This document shows positions 1 to 8,560 of a DNA stretch of 64,000 nt, one piece after another. Both the position numbers and the translations under genes were made by a program. Position 1 is the first letter of the stretch. Each line of letters begins with the position of its first letter. Origin of the DNA: Nitrospira sp. (GTDB lineage Bacteria; Nitrospirota; Nitrospiria; Nitrospirales; Nitrospiraceae). A model generated the notes under the pieces. It had not been told where the DNA came from and did not search any database. It saw only the letters and a list, made by a program, of their open reading frames with translations. The stretch is taken from contig JARFXO010000006.1 of assembly GCA_029194665.1 (NCBI GenBank), positions 248,001 through 312,000 of the forward strand. The letters run 5' to 3'.

Positions 1-1050
1 CTCTTTCTCCCCTTCTGTTCCCCCACGGTCCTTCTTGATCGTCGCGTTGAGCGTCGAGACGACTTTCGCGAGCCGGTCATGCATCGCCCCCGCTCGGCTT
101 CGTTTCAGGATGCCCTCAAGTGTCTCAATGTTCTTTGAGATTCGCGTTAAACGTTCCCCTGGAGACGCGTTCGCGACCGTCTCTTGTTTCACGATTTCGA
201 GTATCTTTCGTATGGTCTTTTCAGCTTGGATTTCCTGTTTGCCTTTTTCAGGAGGGTTCGGGATGAGTGGATCAACCGCTTTTTCTATAGCCCTCAACTG
301 TGAGATAGGCTGCAAAGTCACCATGGTTCGCTTATTGAGGATATCCGGCTCGTGAACCATGGAGATTCGTCGAAAGTATTGCTTGGCTGGATTGGGGAAG
401 ACGAACAACAAGAAATCGTTGGTTTTCAACCCGGTGGCGATGCCATCGAAATACAAACTCTCCAGTTTATTTTCTACATCTTCTGGAGTGATTCTTTGTG
501 GGCGAGTCAGACGTGGCTTCAGGTTGTTCCAACTCGATCGTGCTTCGAGCTCGTCCGCGGTTTCAAACGTTTGCGGCAGCTCTCCAGGGCCTGGAATAGT
601 TTGGACGCGCGCACCGAGAGGAATGGTGACGGAAGGCTCCTTCCCAGGCTGCGCGGTAAGATTTGTATCGAGCGTATACGCAAGATACACGCTCGCTGCC
701 ACACCGGGACGTGGCACGTACCCCACAAGTCGAGCCAACTCAACACGGGAACGATGTTCTTTCGCGGTTCGAAGATACCCTTCGTTGGCGATCCGCTCTT
801 GATAGAACGTCAGCACATCAGCGACAGTGGCCCACGCGTCGAGGAGTGCAATGGCCGGATCGTCGTTGGTGTCTGAGGTCAGTCTGCCGAGCAGCGGGAA
901 CCCCCGACGAGAGAGCGCGGCTTTCATACTCGCAAGAAACGCCGAGTGCGTACCGACTCGATACCGCAGGCTGTTCAATCCCGACCGGTTGCTCACCGAG
1001 AGTGGGGTCAATGTCTCAGCAGGTTCCCAACAATCTTTGGGTTCTGTCAT
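1..1050 (-). CDS. Putative baseplate assembly protein (C-terminus beyond window)
   Basis: An open frame of 350 codons runs from an ATG at 1050 to the left edge without a stop. The ATG overlaps the stop of the preceding 1003-aa baseplate gene (ATGA), so the two are probably translationally coupled. Residues ~70-100 carry a D-W-A...D-x-L-x-F-Y-Q-E-R...E-G-Y-L-R-T-A pattern. The same signature lies near residue 190 of the upstream neighbour and is typical of the large eCIS/phage baseplate assembly proteins (Afp11/Afp12, TIGR02243-like). Residues ~260-350 are rich in Lys, Glu and Ile and probably form a helical insert. Inferred role: wedge component of the contractile-injection baseplate. The C-terminal portion is not visible, so full length and the rest of the operon are unknown. 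Confidence 0.82.
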   Translation of the reverse strand, partial: MTEPKDCWEPAETLTPLSVSNRSGLNSLRYRVGTHSAFLASMKAALSRRGFPLLGRLTSDTNDDPAIALLDAWATVADVLTFYQERIANEGYLRTAKEHRSRVELARLVGYVPRPGVAASVYLAYTLDTNLTAQPGKEPSVTIPLGARVQTIPGPGELPQTFETADELEARSSWNNLKPRLTRPQRITPEDVENKLESLYFDGIATGLKTNDFLLFVFPNPAKQYFRRISMVHEPDILNKRTMVTLQPISQLRAIEKAVDPLIPNPPEKGKQEIQAEKTIRKILEIVKQETVANASPGERLTRISKNIETLEGILKRSRAGAMHDRLAKVVSTLNATIKKDRGGTEGEKE

Positions 1051-4000
1051 CGTCCACCTGTAATCGTCAATGCCAGTCTCCCCAGCTCCGGACGATTTGG
1101 ATCATTGTCTAAACGAGCGACTTCGAAGGGACCAATCGGTAACACCCCGTCTTCGATCTCTCTGGCCGGCGGGTAAAACAAGCGGCACAGTCGGGTCACT
1201 TCGACGCTGAGGACACCGGGCACGGCCTGGGCCGTAGCCACGAGGCGGCTGAGATAGATACTGTCGCCGAACGTGAGAAGATCGGGATGAAAGAATCCTT
1301 TTGGTCCATCAGGACGTACCCCGGTTCCGAGCGCAGCACGGAGCTCTTGGAGCACGTGGTCCCGGAGTTGGTGCGCATGAATCGTCACGGTCAGCGCAAT
1401 CTCCAACGGCACATAGTGGGCAGGCAGCACGACCACCTCATGACCGATGCGTCGATAAGCGTGCAGATCTCTGGCTAGTTCATCGCGTAGCCCATCCTCA
1501 AGCACAAAGCCGTGCAGCGGGTCGATAAACACGCGAACTTCATACCAACCATGCGCCGAGCGTAGTTCAGCCGCAGCGCGCTGCACCTTCGGGTTCCGTT
1601 TCGCCAGATGCACATAGTCTTCGGCAACCACGGCTCGCTCGATATGAGATCGAAGACTTGCCGGTGCCTTCAGTTTGGCCGTGGCAATCGGTTCAGGGTC
1701 GGAGCCTCCCTGTGCCGGAAGAGGATTTCGTACCCGGAGAACACTCGAGCCAGAAACAACGGTGGAACGATACACTAGATGAGAAATCGCTTCGGCGACA
1801 ACATTCCCTTTCGCTCCATTTCCGACTCTATAGGTTGCCCTCAGGGCAACACTCGGTTGCACAGGCCGTCCAAGGTCGCCGTTACCGAACCGCAGATGGG
1901 CGATCTCTCGGTCATCGACCTCAACGACCACATGTCGATCCTCTCGCCGGCTGTTCAGCAAGTCGCGTCGTGGTCTCCACTCCTTCTCATCTTGATTCTT
2001 GCTTTCTTGTCCCTCCCCTTCCTGTTCTTTGCCTTCTTGTTCCTTCCCTTCGTGCTCCTCCCTGACCGTGAGGAACGGCAGCGCCTCACCTACATCTTGC
2101 CGTATCGCCTGCTGTGCGGAGCCATACAGGCGCGGATTGGTCGGCTTCAGCCACTCTTCGTATTGCTGCCCAAACATGGCTCCCACCTCTTGAGCATCAC
2201 GATCGGTCAGACAGTATCCAGAATACGCACGTTCACGCAGGGTGGTGAGACGGCGTATTTTCTGCGCGAAGGGAGATCTCTGCGAGAACATCACACTGCG
2301 AGATACGAAGGGCATCAGTAGCCGGCCTTCGCGAAGCAGGAGTTTCTTCAACGCTTTGCTCAGGTGGGCTTCGGCCCCTTCGCCCTGCAGGATGTCAAAA
2401 TGGGCAAGGACCTCTTCCCCAAAAACCATCTTCAGGGTTTCAAACTCATCGGACAACAGGCTCAACTCATGTCGTTCTTGAGCGTCCCGTTCTCGCTTCT
2501 GCACGGCACGCCAAATCTCCACGACTCGAAGCCTGAGATCGCGGATGATCTGATCAAGAACCAGAGCTTGTGCCTGGGCGATCATTCTTCTCTCGGGAAA
2601 TGGAACACCCTGAGTGACAGGGCTCTGGGTAAGGGCGGGATGAAACGGCGCCGCTTGCACGACCCTGTCCGCCGGCTGTCCTTCCCCTTCACACTCCGTC
2701 GGTTCGTCCTGTGCCGAGACAATCCAAGACTCCTTCCCAGTGACCGTACGCCCATGGTCCACGAGTACGACATTGCCCCGCGCAACCGTCACGTCCTCAA
2801 TCAATTTGCAGCCTGGTGCGTCGCCGATTGCTGAAATCACGAGGGGAAAGGGAAGGGCATCCTCACGAGCCCATTCAATATGGACCACCGGCTGAGCATG
2901 CAGCTCATCACAACCAGGCGTCACCTTCGTCAACCGAACTGCGTGTCGATGATTAGGATCCGCATCAGCCATGTGACCTGTCCGAGGGCTTTTCACTTCT
3001 TCAAAGATCAGTACATCGCCCGCACGCAGTTGCTCCAGTGCCAGTTTGCGAGCTTCGCCACAATAGCCATCGTAAAGAGTGGCCGACGTCGCCCCGACAG
3101 GCAACACACAGACCCGGTTACCCCACGTATAGAAGAGGATACAATTGTGCTCCTTACGCAGCGCTCGATTCTCAAGAATCTCAAACACCTCGTATTGGCT
3201 TGAGGGCACCTCTCCCATATCTCTTCCAGACATGACGAAGTCGCGGCTGGTCATGGTCTGATTCGTGTCTGAAACAAAATAGACATCTGTGGGCTCGAGC
3301 GTCATATCGCCGGCCGTTTCAATACAGACCCAGCTGCGGGCATTACATCCATCGTGCAGCGAATAATCGATCAGCCGCAGATGACGGCGCACGGAAATGC
3401 GTTGCCGGGCTGTATTGAGATAGGCTTCGGTCGCTACGGCATCTTGGTAGTAGCTCAGTTGGTCGCCGATATAGGCCAGCACCTCAACAAGGGTCAGTCC
3501 CAAGTCGGGAACATGCCGCTCTTGCCATGCCGGCGCAACGATCGCAAGACGATCGAGAATCAGTTGGCGAAAACTCGCGTAGTCCTTGGCGAGGTAGTTG
3601 ATCTCCGGTTCATCACGAGAGACCGGGGCTGCTTGGCTGGAAGAATACACTGATCTGGTCGGCGCCGCTCCGTAAAATGTGAAGTCCACTTTGGCATATC
3701 GAGCATCAAATCCTTTCAGCGGTTCCGTCCCGGGTCGGTTATACTCATCTGCTTCAACGACATGCAGCGTGTACGTCGAGGAGTCTCCCCGCATATTGGA
3801 GAAAACCCGCAAGACATCATCGCGCTTTTGGTCTTGGGTACGGACAGGCTTAACGTCCGTGACGACAATATTCTTGATGCGCACTCCCCCATCAATACGA
3901 ATATTGGAGGCGGATACGTCACCAGTCAGCTTTCCCAAGAGATAGACGTCGAGCACACGACCGTCGTTGCTCACCTCGACGTAATCCAGCCCATTGAGAT

Positions 4001-4058
4001 CCGCCTGACGCACCTCTTCACGCCGGCGATCGTCATGACACATTACTCCGGAATCCAC
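1047..4058 (-). CDS. Large baseplate assembly protein, J/gp6-like (Afp11/12 type)
   Basis: This 1003-aa protein resembles the putative baseplate assembly family TIGR02243 and phage baseplate J/T4 gp6. Near residue 155 it has N-Y-L-A-K-D-Y-A-S-F-R, followed by L-V-E-V-L-A-Y-I-G-D-Q-L-S-Y-Y-Q and E-A-Y-L-N-T-A-R, the family hallmark. The C-terminal ~250 residues look like the J domain, with a G-G-S-D motif and an A-E-D-Y motif. A low-complexity Glu/Gln/Lys/Gly segment sits at residues ~664-691 and is probably a surface loop. The gene starts 3 bp after the gp25-like gene and overlaps the next baseplate gene. Expected role: wedge protein ringing the central spike and triggering sheath contraction. 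Function rests on family resemblance and context. Confidence 0.87.
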   Translation of the reverse strand: MDSGVMCHDDRRREEVRQADLNGLDYVEVSNDGRVLDVYLLGKLTGDVSASNIRIDGGVRIKNIVVTDVKPVRTQDQKRDDVLRVFSNMRGDSSTYTLHVVEADEYNRPGTEPLKGFDARYAKVDFTFYGAAPTRSVYSSSQAAPVSRDEPEINYLAKDYASFRQLILDRLAIVAPAWQERHVPDLGLTLVEVLAYIGDQLSYYQDAVATEAYLNTARQRISVRRHLRLIDYSLHDGCNARSWVCIETAGDMTLEPTDVYFVSDTNQTMTSRDFVMSGRDMGEVPSSQYEVFEILENRALRKEHNCILFYTWGNRVCVLPVGATSATLYDGYCGEARKLALEQLRAGDVLIFEEVKSPRTGHMADADPNHRHAVRLTKVTPGCDELHAQPVVHIEWAREDALPFPLVISAIGDAPGCKLIEDVTVARGNVVLVDHGRTVTGKESWIVSAQDEPTECEGEGQPADRVVQAAPFHPALTQSPVTQGVPFPERRMIAQAQALVLDQIIRDLRLRVVEIWRAVQKRERDAQERHELSLLSDEFETLKMVFGEEVLAHFDILQGEGAEAHLSKALKKLLLREGRLLMPFVSRSVMFSQRSPFAQKIRRLTTLRERAYSGYCLTDRDAQEVGAMFGQQYEEWLKPTNPRLYGSAQQAIRQDVGEALPFLTVREEHEGKEQEGKEQEGEGQESKNQDEKEWRPRRDLLNSRREDRHVVVEVDDREIAHLRFGNGDLGRPVQPSVALRATYRVGNGAKGNVVAEAISHLVYRSTVVSGSSVLRVRNPLPAQGGSDPEPIATAKLKAPASLRSHIERAVVAEDYVHLAKRNPKVQRAAAELRSAHGWYEVRVFIDPLHGFVLEDGLRDELARDLHAYRRIGHEVVVLPAHYVPLEIALTVTIHAHQLRDHVLQELRAALGTGVRPDGPKGFFHPDLLTFGDSIYLSRLVATAQAVPGVLSVEVTRLCRLFYPPAREIEDGVLPIGPFEVARLDNDPNRPELGRLALTITGGR

Positions 4059-4061
4059 GAG

Positions 4062-4421
4062 CTACACCTTTCGTAAAAACTGAGTCGTGCGACGCTCATT
4101 CGTACGCCGCACCAGGTACTGAATAAGGATGGTAAGCCTGCCTTCGTCGTTGTTCATCACTTCCAGCCGTTCGACCGCAATGAGATCGCCGAGCCACCGT
4201 TGCAAGCCGGCCTGAACGGTAAATTGAAGGGCTGTGGCAAGTTCGGAACTGTTCGGCGTAAAGATCATCTGCAGCAGGCCACTGCCGAAATCCGGCCGAT
4301 TCGCCCGCTCGCCGGGGTTGGTAAACAGGAACTCTTCGATCATGTCGCGGATATGATCCGCCTCGCCGGTCGTTGCCGTACGACCGACCCGGTCGAAATG
4401 AAAGGGATAGTCGATATTCAT
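4062..4421 (-). CDS. gp25-like baseplate wedge protein (Afp9 type)
   Basis: A 119-aa protein of the gpW/gp25 family. The pattern I-R-D-M-I-E-E-F-L-F-T-N-P-G-E-R-x-x-R-P-D-F-G-S-G-L is diagnostic, with the E-R...F-G-S core of gp25-like wedge proteins. I chose ATG 4421, which shares one base with the preceding stop (TGATG); an adjacent TTG at 4424 would add one residue. In contractile systems gp25 nucleates sheath polymerisation on the baseplate. It lies between the PAAR-like tip gene and the large J-like gene, the usual eCIS position. Confidence 0.9.
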   Translation of the reverse strand: MNIDYPFHFDRVGRTATTGEADHIRDMIEEFLFTNPGERANRPDFGSGLLQMIFTPNSSELATALQFTVQAGLQRWLGDLIAVERLEVMNNDEGRLTILIQYLVRRTNERRTTQFLRKV

Positions 4422-4741
4422 CAATTCCCCCTGACACGCATCTGCGTCATAACAATATTGACTCCGGTCCCATTCGGTGCGCAGATCGCCTGGCTATCTT
4501 GCAATAACACCGGAATCCCCCCTGCCTTGACGCGCAAGGCCGCCGTCATCCACTGGGCCGTGACGCAGGGCACCGGCGACCCGCTGACATTAAACGGGCA
4601 TCCAACCACCGTATGAGGGGCGGACTGAGTGACCACCATCTGTCCACTAACCTTCACCCGAGGGTTGGGAGCCGTCGCTTGGGCTTGCCCCGCATGGAGA
4701 CAGAGCACCGTGGCACCCAGATGCAGAAGATACCCTGGCAT
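4421..4741 (-). CDS. PAAR-like spike-tip protein candidate (Afp10 position)
   Basis: A 106-aa protein with an N-terminal M-P-G-Y-L-L-H-L-G-A-T-V-x-C-L-H start, a central V-G-C-P-F segment and a second half ending in Q-D-S-Q-A-I-C. The layout of short beta strands, Gly/Pro turns and scattered Cys/His is what PAAR or DUF4280-like tip proteins show. The gene lies directly after the spike gene and before gp25, where Afp10/PAAR proteins are encoded. It overlaps the spike stop by one base. I infer that it caps the spike and may bind a metal through C14/H16 and the later Cys residues. The exact family is not certain from sequence alone. Confidence 0.65.
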   Translation of the reverse strand: MPGYLLHLGATVLCLHAGQAQATAPNPRVKVSGQMVVTQSAPHTVVGCPFNVSGSPVPCVTAQWMTAALRVKAGGIPVLLQDSQAICAPNGTGVNIVMTQMRVRGN

Positions 4742-5238
4742 TACGTCACCTCCAAGGCCCCGCTGTTAACAGACACTTGTGGACCGGTGAGCTTGATACT
4801 GGCATTCTGACCGTTGGTGATTTCGATCCCCGTCACATTCATCACGATCTTCATGCCCGCAGTCGTCTCAATGGTGACGCCCCCCGCACCGGTTATGTCG
4901 TTCAGCGTCATCGTCGCGACATCGGTCTTGAGCACCTTCATCTCGGCCACCGCAGGCGAGGCCGGCAACTCCCCCTGCGCCCAGAAACAGCCGGTCCAGA
5001 TGGGATAGTCCGGATCGCCATGCTCAAACTCGATCCAGACGGACGCATCAGTGGGCGGAATAAGGAACAAGCCCACGTTCTTCCCGGCATAGGGTAACGC
5101 AGGGAGGGCCCACCCGCTTTCCTGTTCACCGAACACATCCTGCACCTTCGCTCGAATCCGTCCCAGCATCAGAGGGTCGCGATTGTCGGACACCACGCCT
5201 CGAAACTTTCCGTAAAACGGCGCGCCCTGGCCGCTCAT
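4741..5238 (-). CDS. Baseplate spike protein, gp5/VgrG OB-fold type (Afp8 C-terminal half)
   Basis: This 165-aa protein has an N-terminal OB-fold of the gp5/VgrG/gpV type, residues ~8-85: G-K-F-R-G-V-V-S-D-N-R-D-P-L-x-x-G-R-I-R-A-K-V, then W-A-L-P-A-L-P-Y and W-I-E-F-E-H-G-D-P-D-Y-P-I-W-x-G-C-F-W. The remaining ~70 residues are a repetitive beta region with alternating Val/Ile/Thr and Gly/Asn, consistent with a triple-stranded beta-helix needle. The start overlaps the hub gene stop (ATGA). In Afp/PVC the hub and spike are fused in Afp8; here they are two genes. Confidence 0.9.
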   Translation of the reverse strand: MSGQGAPFYGKFRGVVSDNRDPLMLGRIRAKVQDVFGEQESGWALPALPYAGKNVGLFLIPPTDASVWIEFEHGDPDYPIWTGCFWAQGELPASPAVAEMKVLKTDVATMTLNDITGAGGVTIETTAGMKIVMNVTGIEITNGQNASIKLTGPQVSVNSGALEVT

Positions 5239-6350
5239 GGCACCACCACCGAGGTCAAGGCGCCGCGTCCTTCACGCCGAAGCGAAAAACTCTGCTTGTA
5301 CTCTCCACGCTTGATACGATGCGTGACTTCCTGAACGTAATAGGTGCCGTCGTAACTTTGGCCCACGCCCCGTACTCCGACCAGTTGCCGCGAACGCAAG
5401 GCGCGGCCGTAACGCACCGCATCCACTTCCCCTGTCGCGGTTACCGCATCCGACGATTGACTCGCCGAGGACAGCCCTCGCAGCGCTGCCTGGACCGGAT
5501 TGAGATTTGCGGTATTTCTAGGCAACGTCTTCCGCAACGAGCCGGCAGGTTGCCGGGCCAAGGGTGGATGCAAGCCGCTGGGCAGCGGAATCGCGATCGA
5601 TCGCTTGGTGATCGGATCGAGAATGGTGACCTGTGGTTCAGCCGGTCCCAGCGCATCGAAGCTGAACGTCATCGGCTGATCCACGTTCGTATCCCCTCCC
5701 ATATTCATGGTGAGCGCCGGTTGCGGCAACCCCAATCGATTGTCGACTCCCCAATAGGCGTGGTTCACTCCTGGAATAGGGGTCGGCTCGATGTAGAACA
5801 CAAACCCGTTGCGGCGAGCGAGTTCCTGGATGAAATCAAGATCGCTCCCCTGCTGCGAGGGAATCCGATCGACCTGAATCGGCACATCGGTCGTCGTCGT
5901 AACCTGAGGCACCAACCCCAGCGTCGGATAGTCGGCGATCAGCTTGTTGACGATGACCCAATCGGCCTGGTTGGGAAAGGTTTCGCTCTTCTCCTCCAGA
6001 CTGAGTTTCAGGCTGATATCCTTCCCGAACACAGTCAAGGCGGACTCCCCCGGCCTATTGCTGGGAGCTATCTGGTGATTGGTGATGATGCCGTCGATCA
6101 ACACTTGAGGCAGCGTTCCGATAAAGACCTGAATAATGACTCGGCTCGGCGGATCGAGCAGCCCGGTGAGCAAGAGTCCATAATCCAGAAGTGAATCCTT
6201 ACCCAGGCTGAACGTCAGCTTGAACCCGTCGAAATCTTGATCGCGATTCGTGACTTCCACATCAACGAGCGCATCCATGACCGGATAGGGCGCCGGGGCC
6301 GGCACCGTCGGGCCGATGAGCAATTGCAGACGGGCACCAAGGCTCGGCAT
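5235..6350 (-). CDS. Baseplate hub protein, gpD/gp27-like (Afp8 N-terminal half)
   Basis: A 371-aa protein of the phage late control D/VgrG-N type. It has D-V-E-V-T-N-R-D-Q-D-F-D-G-F-K-L-T-F near residue 30, a middle region S-D-L-D-F-I-Q-E-L-A-R-R-N-G-F-V-F-Y (the classic hub motif) and a C-terminal R-x-Y-G-R-A...Y-D-G-T-Y-Y-V-Q-E-V-T-H-x-I-K-R-G-E-Y segment. It forms the trimeric hub between tube and spike. It sits between the LysM protein and the OB-fold spike, with an ATGA overlap downstream. Length and motif order are normal for a hub without fused spike. Confidence 0.9.
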   Translation of the reverse strand: MPSLGARLQLLIGPTVPAPAPYPVMDALVDVEVTNRDQDFDGFKLTFSLGKDSLLDYGLLLTGLLDPPSRVIIQVFIGTLPQVLIDGIITNHQIAPSNRPGESALTVFGKDISLKLSLEEKSETFPNQADWVIVNKLIADYPTLGLVPQVTTTTDVPIQVDRIPSQQGSDLDFIQELARRNGFVFYIEPTPIPGVNHAYWGVDNRLGLPQPALTMNMGGDTNVDQPMTFSFDALGPAEPQVTILDPITKRSIAIPLPSGLHPPLARQPAGSLRKTLPRNTANLNPVQAALRGLSSASQSSDAVTATGEVDAVRYGRALRSRQLVGVRGVGQSYDGTYYVQEVTHRIKRGEYKQSFSLRREGRGALTSVVVP

Positions 6351-6352
6351 GG

Positions 6353-6658
6353 CTAAATGGCTCCCCCTTGAGGAAACGTGATCTGCAACCGGCGACCGAT
6401 CGTGCTGGTCAATTCCTCAGGGTGCATCGCATTGTTGGCATCGCACAGACGCCAGAATTGTTCGGGATCGCCAAGGTACCGCGCCGTGATATTGTCCAAT
6501 CGTTCCCCTTGCGTGACGACATGTTCTGCTACGATCGGCCTATTCGGGCTGACAGCTGGCACAAAACGGCGCCGCAGATACGCAATCTCCTTCCCATCCG
6601 CCGGTTCGTACTTCGCGATCTCGATACCGTAATAGCGACTGGTCGGAGGAAACATCAT
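6353..6658 (-). CDS. LysM-domain tail protein
   Basis: A short protein of ~101 aa with one LysM domain in its second half: H-V-V-T-Q-G-E-R-L-D-N-I-T-A-R-Y-L-G-D, then F-W-R-L-C-D-A-N-N, ending R-R-L-Q-I-T-F-P. Small LysM proteins next to the hub occur in phage tails (gpX-like) and eCIS. They probably clamp the hub to the first tube ring or act at peptidoglycan. Two adjacent ATG codons (6658, 6655) follow a GAGG and are my preferred start. A GTG at 6667 overlaps the preceding stop and is an alternative. Confidence 0.82.
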   Translation of the reverse strand: MMFPPTSRYYGIEIAKYEPADGKEIAYLRRRFVPAVSPNRPIVAEHVVTQGERLDNITARYLGDPEQFWRLCDANNAMHPEELTSTIGRRLQITFPQGGAI

Positions 6659-6663
6659 GCACC

Positions 6664-7320
6664 TCACCCTAGCTTGATGGACGCCGTGAGATTCTGAGCA
6701 CTGTTCGCCACATTGGTGGTCGCCATGACTTCCTTCGCAATCTGATGCGCCAGGAAGAGCGAGTACCCGGGGTTCGAGATCTTCAGATCCACGTAACTCA
6801 GCACGGTCAACGTCAAGTCGACCTTGGCCCGGATGGGGTTGAGTAAGGGATCATATGCCTCTTCCGTAATGCTGAAGCCGGTGACACGCACAGGCAGCAC
6901 CCGCGTCGCCCCCCACACAAACAACGTCAACGGAGCTTCCGGCGGAATGATCTCGATGTTGCCGGCCTGGGCCAAGATTGAGTTGGAAATGACGGTGGCG
7001 CTCTTGGGGTACAGCAGCATCTCCAGCGCCGCGAGCGGGGGCGAGATCCCCGACACAAGCGCGATCGGGTTGGCCTGTTCAAGTTGGTCCGTCGCATCCA
7101 CCTCGATATTCAGCGTAATCGTTTCCTTCGGCGGACCGGTCAGGCGAAACGCTTCCGCTCGATCGCTTGTCTCTCCGCCACCAGTTGATCGCGCTTCCAG
7201 CCGACGGGTCATCGTGTCCGGGTTGTATTGAAACACCACCACGCTGGCGAGCGGATTAACGGCATCGACGCCGACAATGGCGCCTTTCATCAAACGAGGG
7301 GATCCCGGGAAGCTGCTCAT
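6664..7320 (-). CDS. Contractile injection system tube-associated protein (Afp7-like)
   Basis: A 218-aa protein resembling the 'CIS tube' N-terminal family found in Afp7/Pvc7. N-terminal features are V-V-x-F-Q-Y-N-P-D-T-M-T-R-R-L followed by P-P-K-E-T-I-T-L-N-I-E-V-D-A-T-D. A central A-L-E-M-L-L-Y-P segment and a W-G-x-x-R-V-L-P-V-R-V-T-x-x-S-I-T-E-E-x-Y-D-P-L-L-N-P-I-R-A segment follow, as in LysM-associated Afp7 proteins; the LysM part is the separate downstream gene. Predicted role: adaptor joining the tube to the hub. It is the first structural gene after the ~1.2-kb interruption holding the toxin-antitoxin pair. Confidence 0.83.
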   Translation of the reverse strand: MSSFPGSPRLMKGAIVGVDAVNPLASVVVFQYNPDTMTRRLEARSTGGGETSDRAEAFRLTGPPKETITLNIEVDATDQLEQANPIALVSGISPPLAALEMLLYPKSATVISNSILAQAGNIEIIPPEAPLTLFVWGATRVLPVRVTGFSITEEAYDPLLNPIRAKVDLTLTVLSYVDLKISNPGYSLFLAHQIAKEVMATTNVANSAQNLTASIKLG

Positions 7321-7417
7321 CTGTCCCTCATGTCAACGTCCGTTCACTCCCTGCTCCGATTCGGACTCCGCCATTCCCACCCAAGACCCGTGCTCCTGCA
7401 CATCATGCATTCGTTTC

Positions 7418-7607
7418 GTAGGGGCCTGTCTGACATTGCCGTTCGTGGCGAGGCGAAGCAGGCGCTGGCAGCTGCAAGGCCGCAGGTTGCGAAAAACCGC
7501 AGGCGTATTCGCTGGAATACGTTGAGGATTGTTCGCTGCCGAGAACGAAGCAGATGCCGGTGCATCCTTCGCCGCAGTAGAAAGGCCACTGTCGGACAGG
7601 CTCCTAG
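7418..7607. repeat. ~190-bp segment bounded by imperfect inverted repeats
   Basis: Positions 7418-7438 and 7587-7607 are imperfect inverted repeats of about 21 bp, roughly 17 matches, centred on GCCTGTC/GACAGGC. The interior shows no convincing ORF. With flanks, this fills the 345-bp gap between the Afp7-like gene and the DUF433 gene. It could be a MITE-like or REP-like element, or a large hairpin. I did not find another copy in this window. Confidence 0.35.
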
Positions 7608-7665
7608 CATTGACCAGCCTCACGGCCTCGGCTATGCTAGGCCCAGTCATTCGAGGAACTCGGTC

Positions 7666-7938
7666 ATGCCCAAAGTACTGCACCCTCATATCACCAGCGA
7701 TCCAGCCGTCTGCGGCGGGAGTCCGCGTATTGATGGGACGCGCATCACGGTCCGAACAGTGGTCGTGTATGTGTTGCACCATGGAATGAGTCCCGAAGAA
7801 CTGTTGGTCTCCTACCCTCATCTCAATCTCGCCTCCATCTACGATGCCCTGTCGTACTACTACGATAATCGTGAAGAGATCGACCGAGAAATCACCGACA
7901 ATGATGCGCTCGACCCGACGACCCACCCCATCCGCTAG
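7666..7938 (+). CDS. DUF433 antitoxin
   Basis: A 90-aa protein of the DUF433 family. It shows the typical I-T-S-D-P-x-V-C-G-G-S-P-R-I-D-G-T-R-I-T-V block followed by G-M-S-P-E-E-L-L-x-S-Y-P-H-L and I-Y-D-A-L-S-Y-Y-Y-D-N. DUF433 proteins are HTH antitoxins paired with PIN-like DUF5615 toxins, and that partner follows 24 bp downstream. I chose ATG 7666 because family homology begins there; the frame is open further upstream but shows no similarity. The pair lies on the plus strand, inside an otherwise minus-strand eCIS locus. Confidence 0.88.
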   Translation: MPKVLHPHITSDPAVCGGSPRIDGTRITVRTVVVYVLHHGMSPEELLVSYPHLNLASIYDALSYYYDNREEIDREITDNDALDPTTHPIR

Positions 7939-7962
7939 TCATCTCGAATTTCATGACCACCC

Positions 7963-8322
7963 ATGAGACTGTATCTCGACGAACACGTTCCCCCTGTGTT
8001 GTGCGCCCTACTCGCTGAACACGGCATCGATTGTCTCTCGACACAAGCTGCTGGAAATCTCGGCTTATCGGATGACGAGCAACTGGCCTTTGCCGGCCAT
8101 GAACAACGAACCATTTTGACGTTCGATCGAAAAGACTTCCTCCAGCTTGCCGCCCTGTGGCAAGAAACCGGTCGCTCTCATGCGGGCATTCTCCTTTCCA
8201 GAGAGGTTCCCTTGCCGGAGCTCCTTCGCCGCCTTCGTCGGTTCTTCAGACGACACCACGAGACCGACCTTACGAACCAGATCTTGTGGCTTCCCACTTC
8301 CAGAGAACCGGATTTGCCTTAG
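7963..8322 (+). CDS. DUF5615 PIN-like toxin
   Basis: A 119-aa PIN-like protein of the DUF5615 family, predicted RNase toxin of the DUF433/DUF5615 module. Family features are the N-terminal L-Y-L-D-E-H-V-P-P acidic motif, H-G-I-D-C-L-S-T-Q, L-S-D-D-E-Q-L-A-F-A and the R-T-I-L-T-F-D-R-K-D-F motif carrying the second acidic site. Asp6, Glu7, the S-D-D aspartates and the F-D-x-x-D aspartates would form the metal site. It is intact and so probably active with its upstream partner. Confidence 0.86.
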   Translation: MRLYLDEHVPPVLCALLAEHGIDCLSTQAAGNLGLSDDEQLAFAGHEQRTILTFDRKDFLQLAALWQETGRSHAGILLSREVPLPELLRRLRRFFRRHHETDLTNQILWLPTSREPDLP

Positions 8323-8560
8323 AAGACTCTGACACAGTTCTGCTGTGAACATTCCACCCAGAGTCTGCACCGCTTGCTCACGATCCCCTGTCAATTCTGC
8401 CCCAGTCATATGCCCCTTCCGCCCCAATCGACCCGACCCGCAAGTCGTTTTGCCCCTGCCTGACACCGACTATTCCGAGACAGTCCCCTTCCGCGTCCAT
8501 GGCATTCTTGGCCACGGGAAAGGAACCTGCCCCCATTTCCTCACTCTAGTGTTGTCCTCG

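Noticed and set aside
35-1176. Several plus-strand frames in the first 1.2 kb
   Set aside because: They lie opposite the open minus-strand baseplate frame and show no family features.
8323-8560. Gap between the toxin gene and effector end, with GGGG/CCCC-rich patches resembling REP sequences
   Set aside because: No clear repeat pair or hairpin could be shown by eye.
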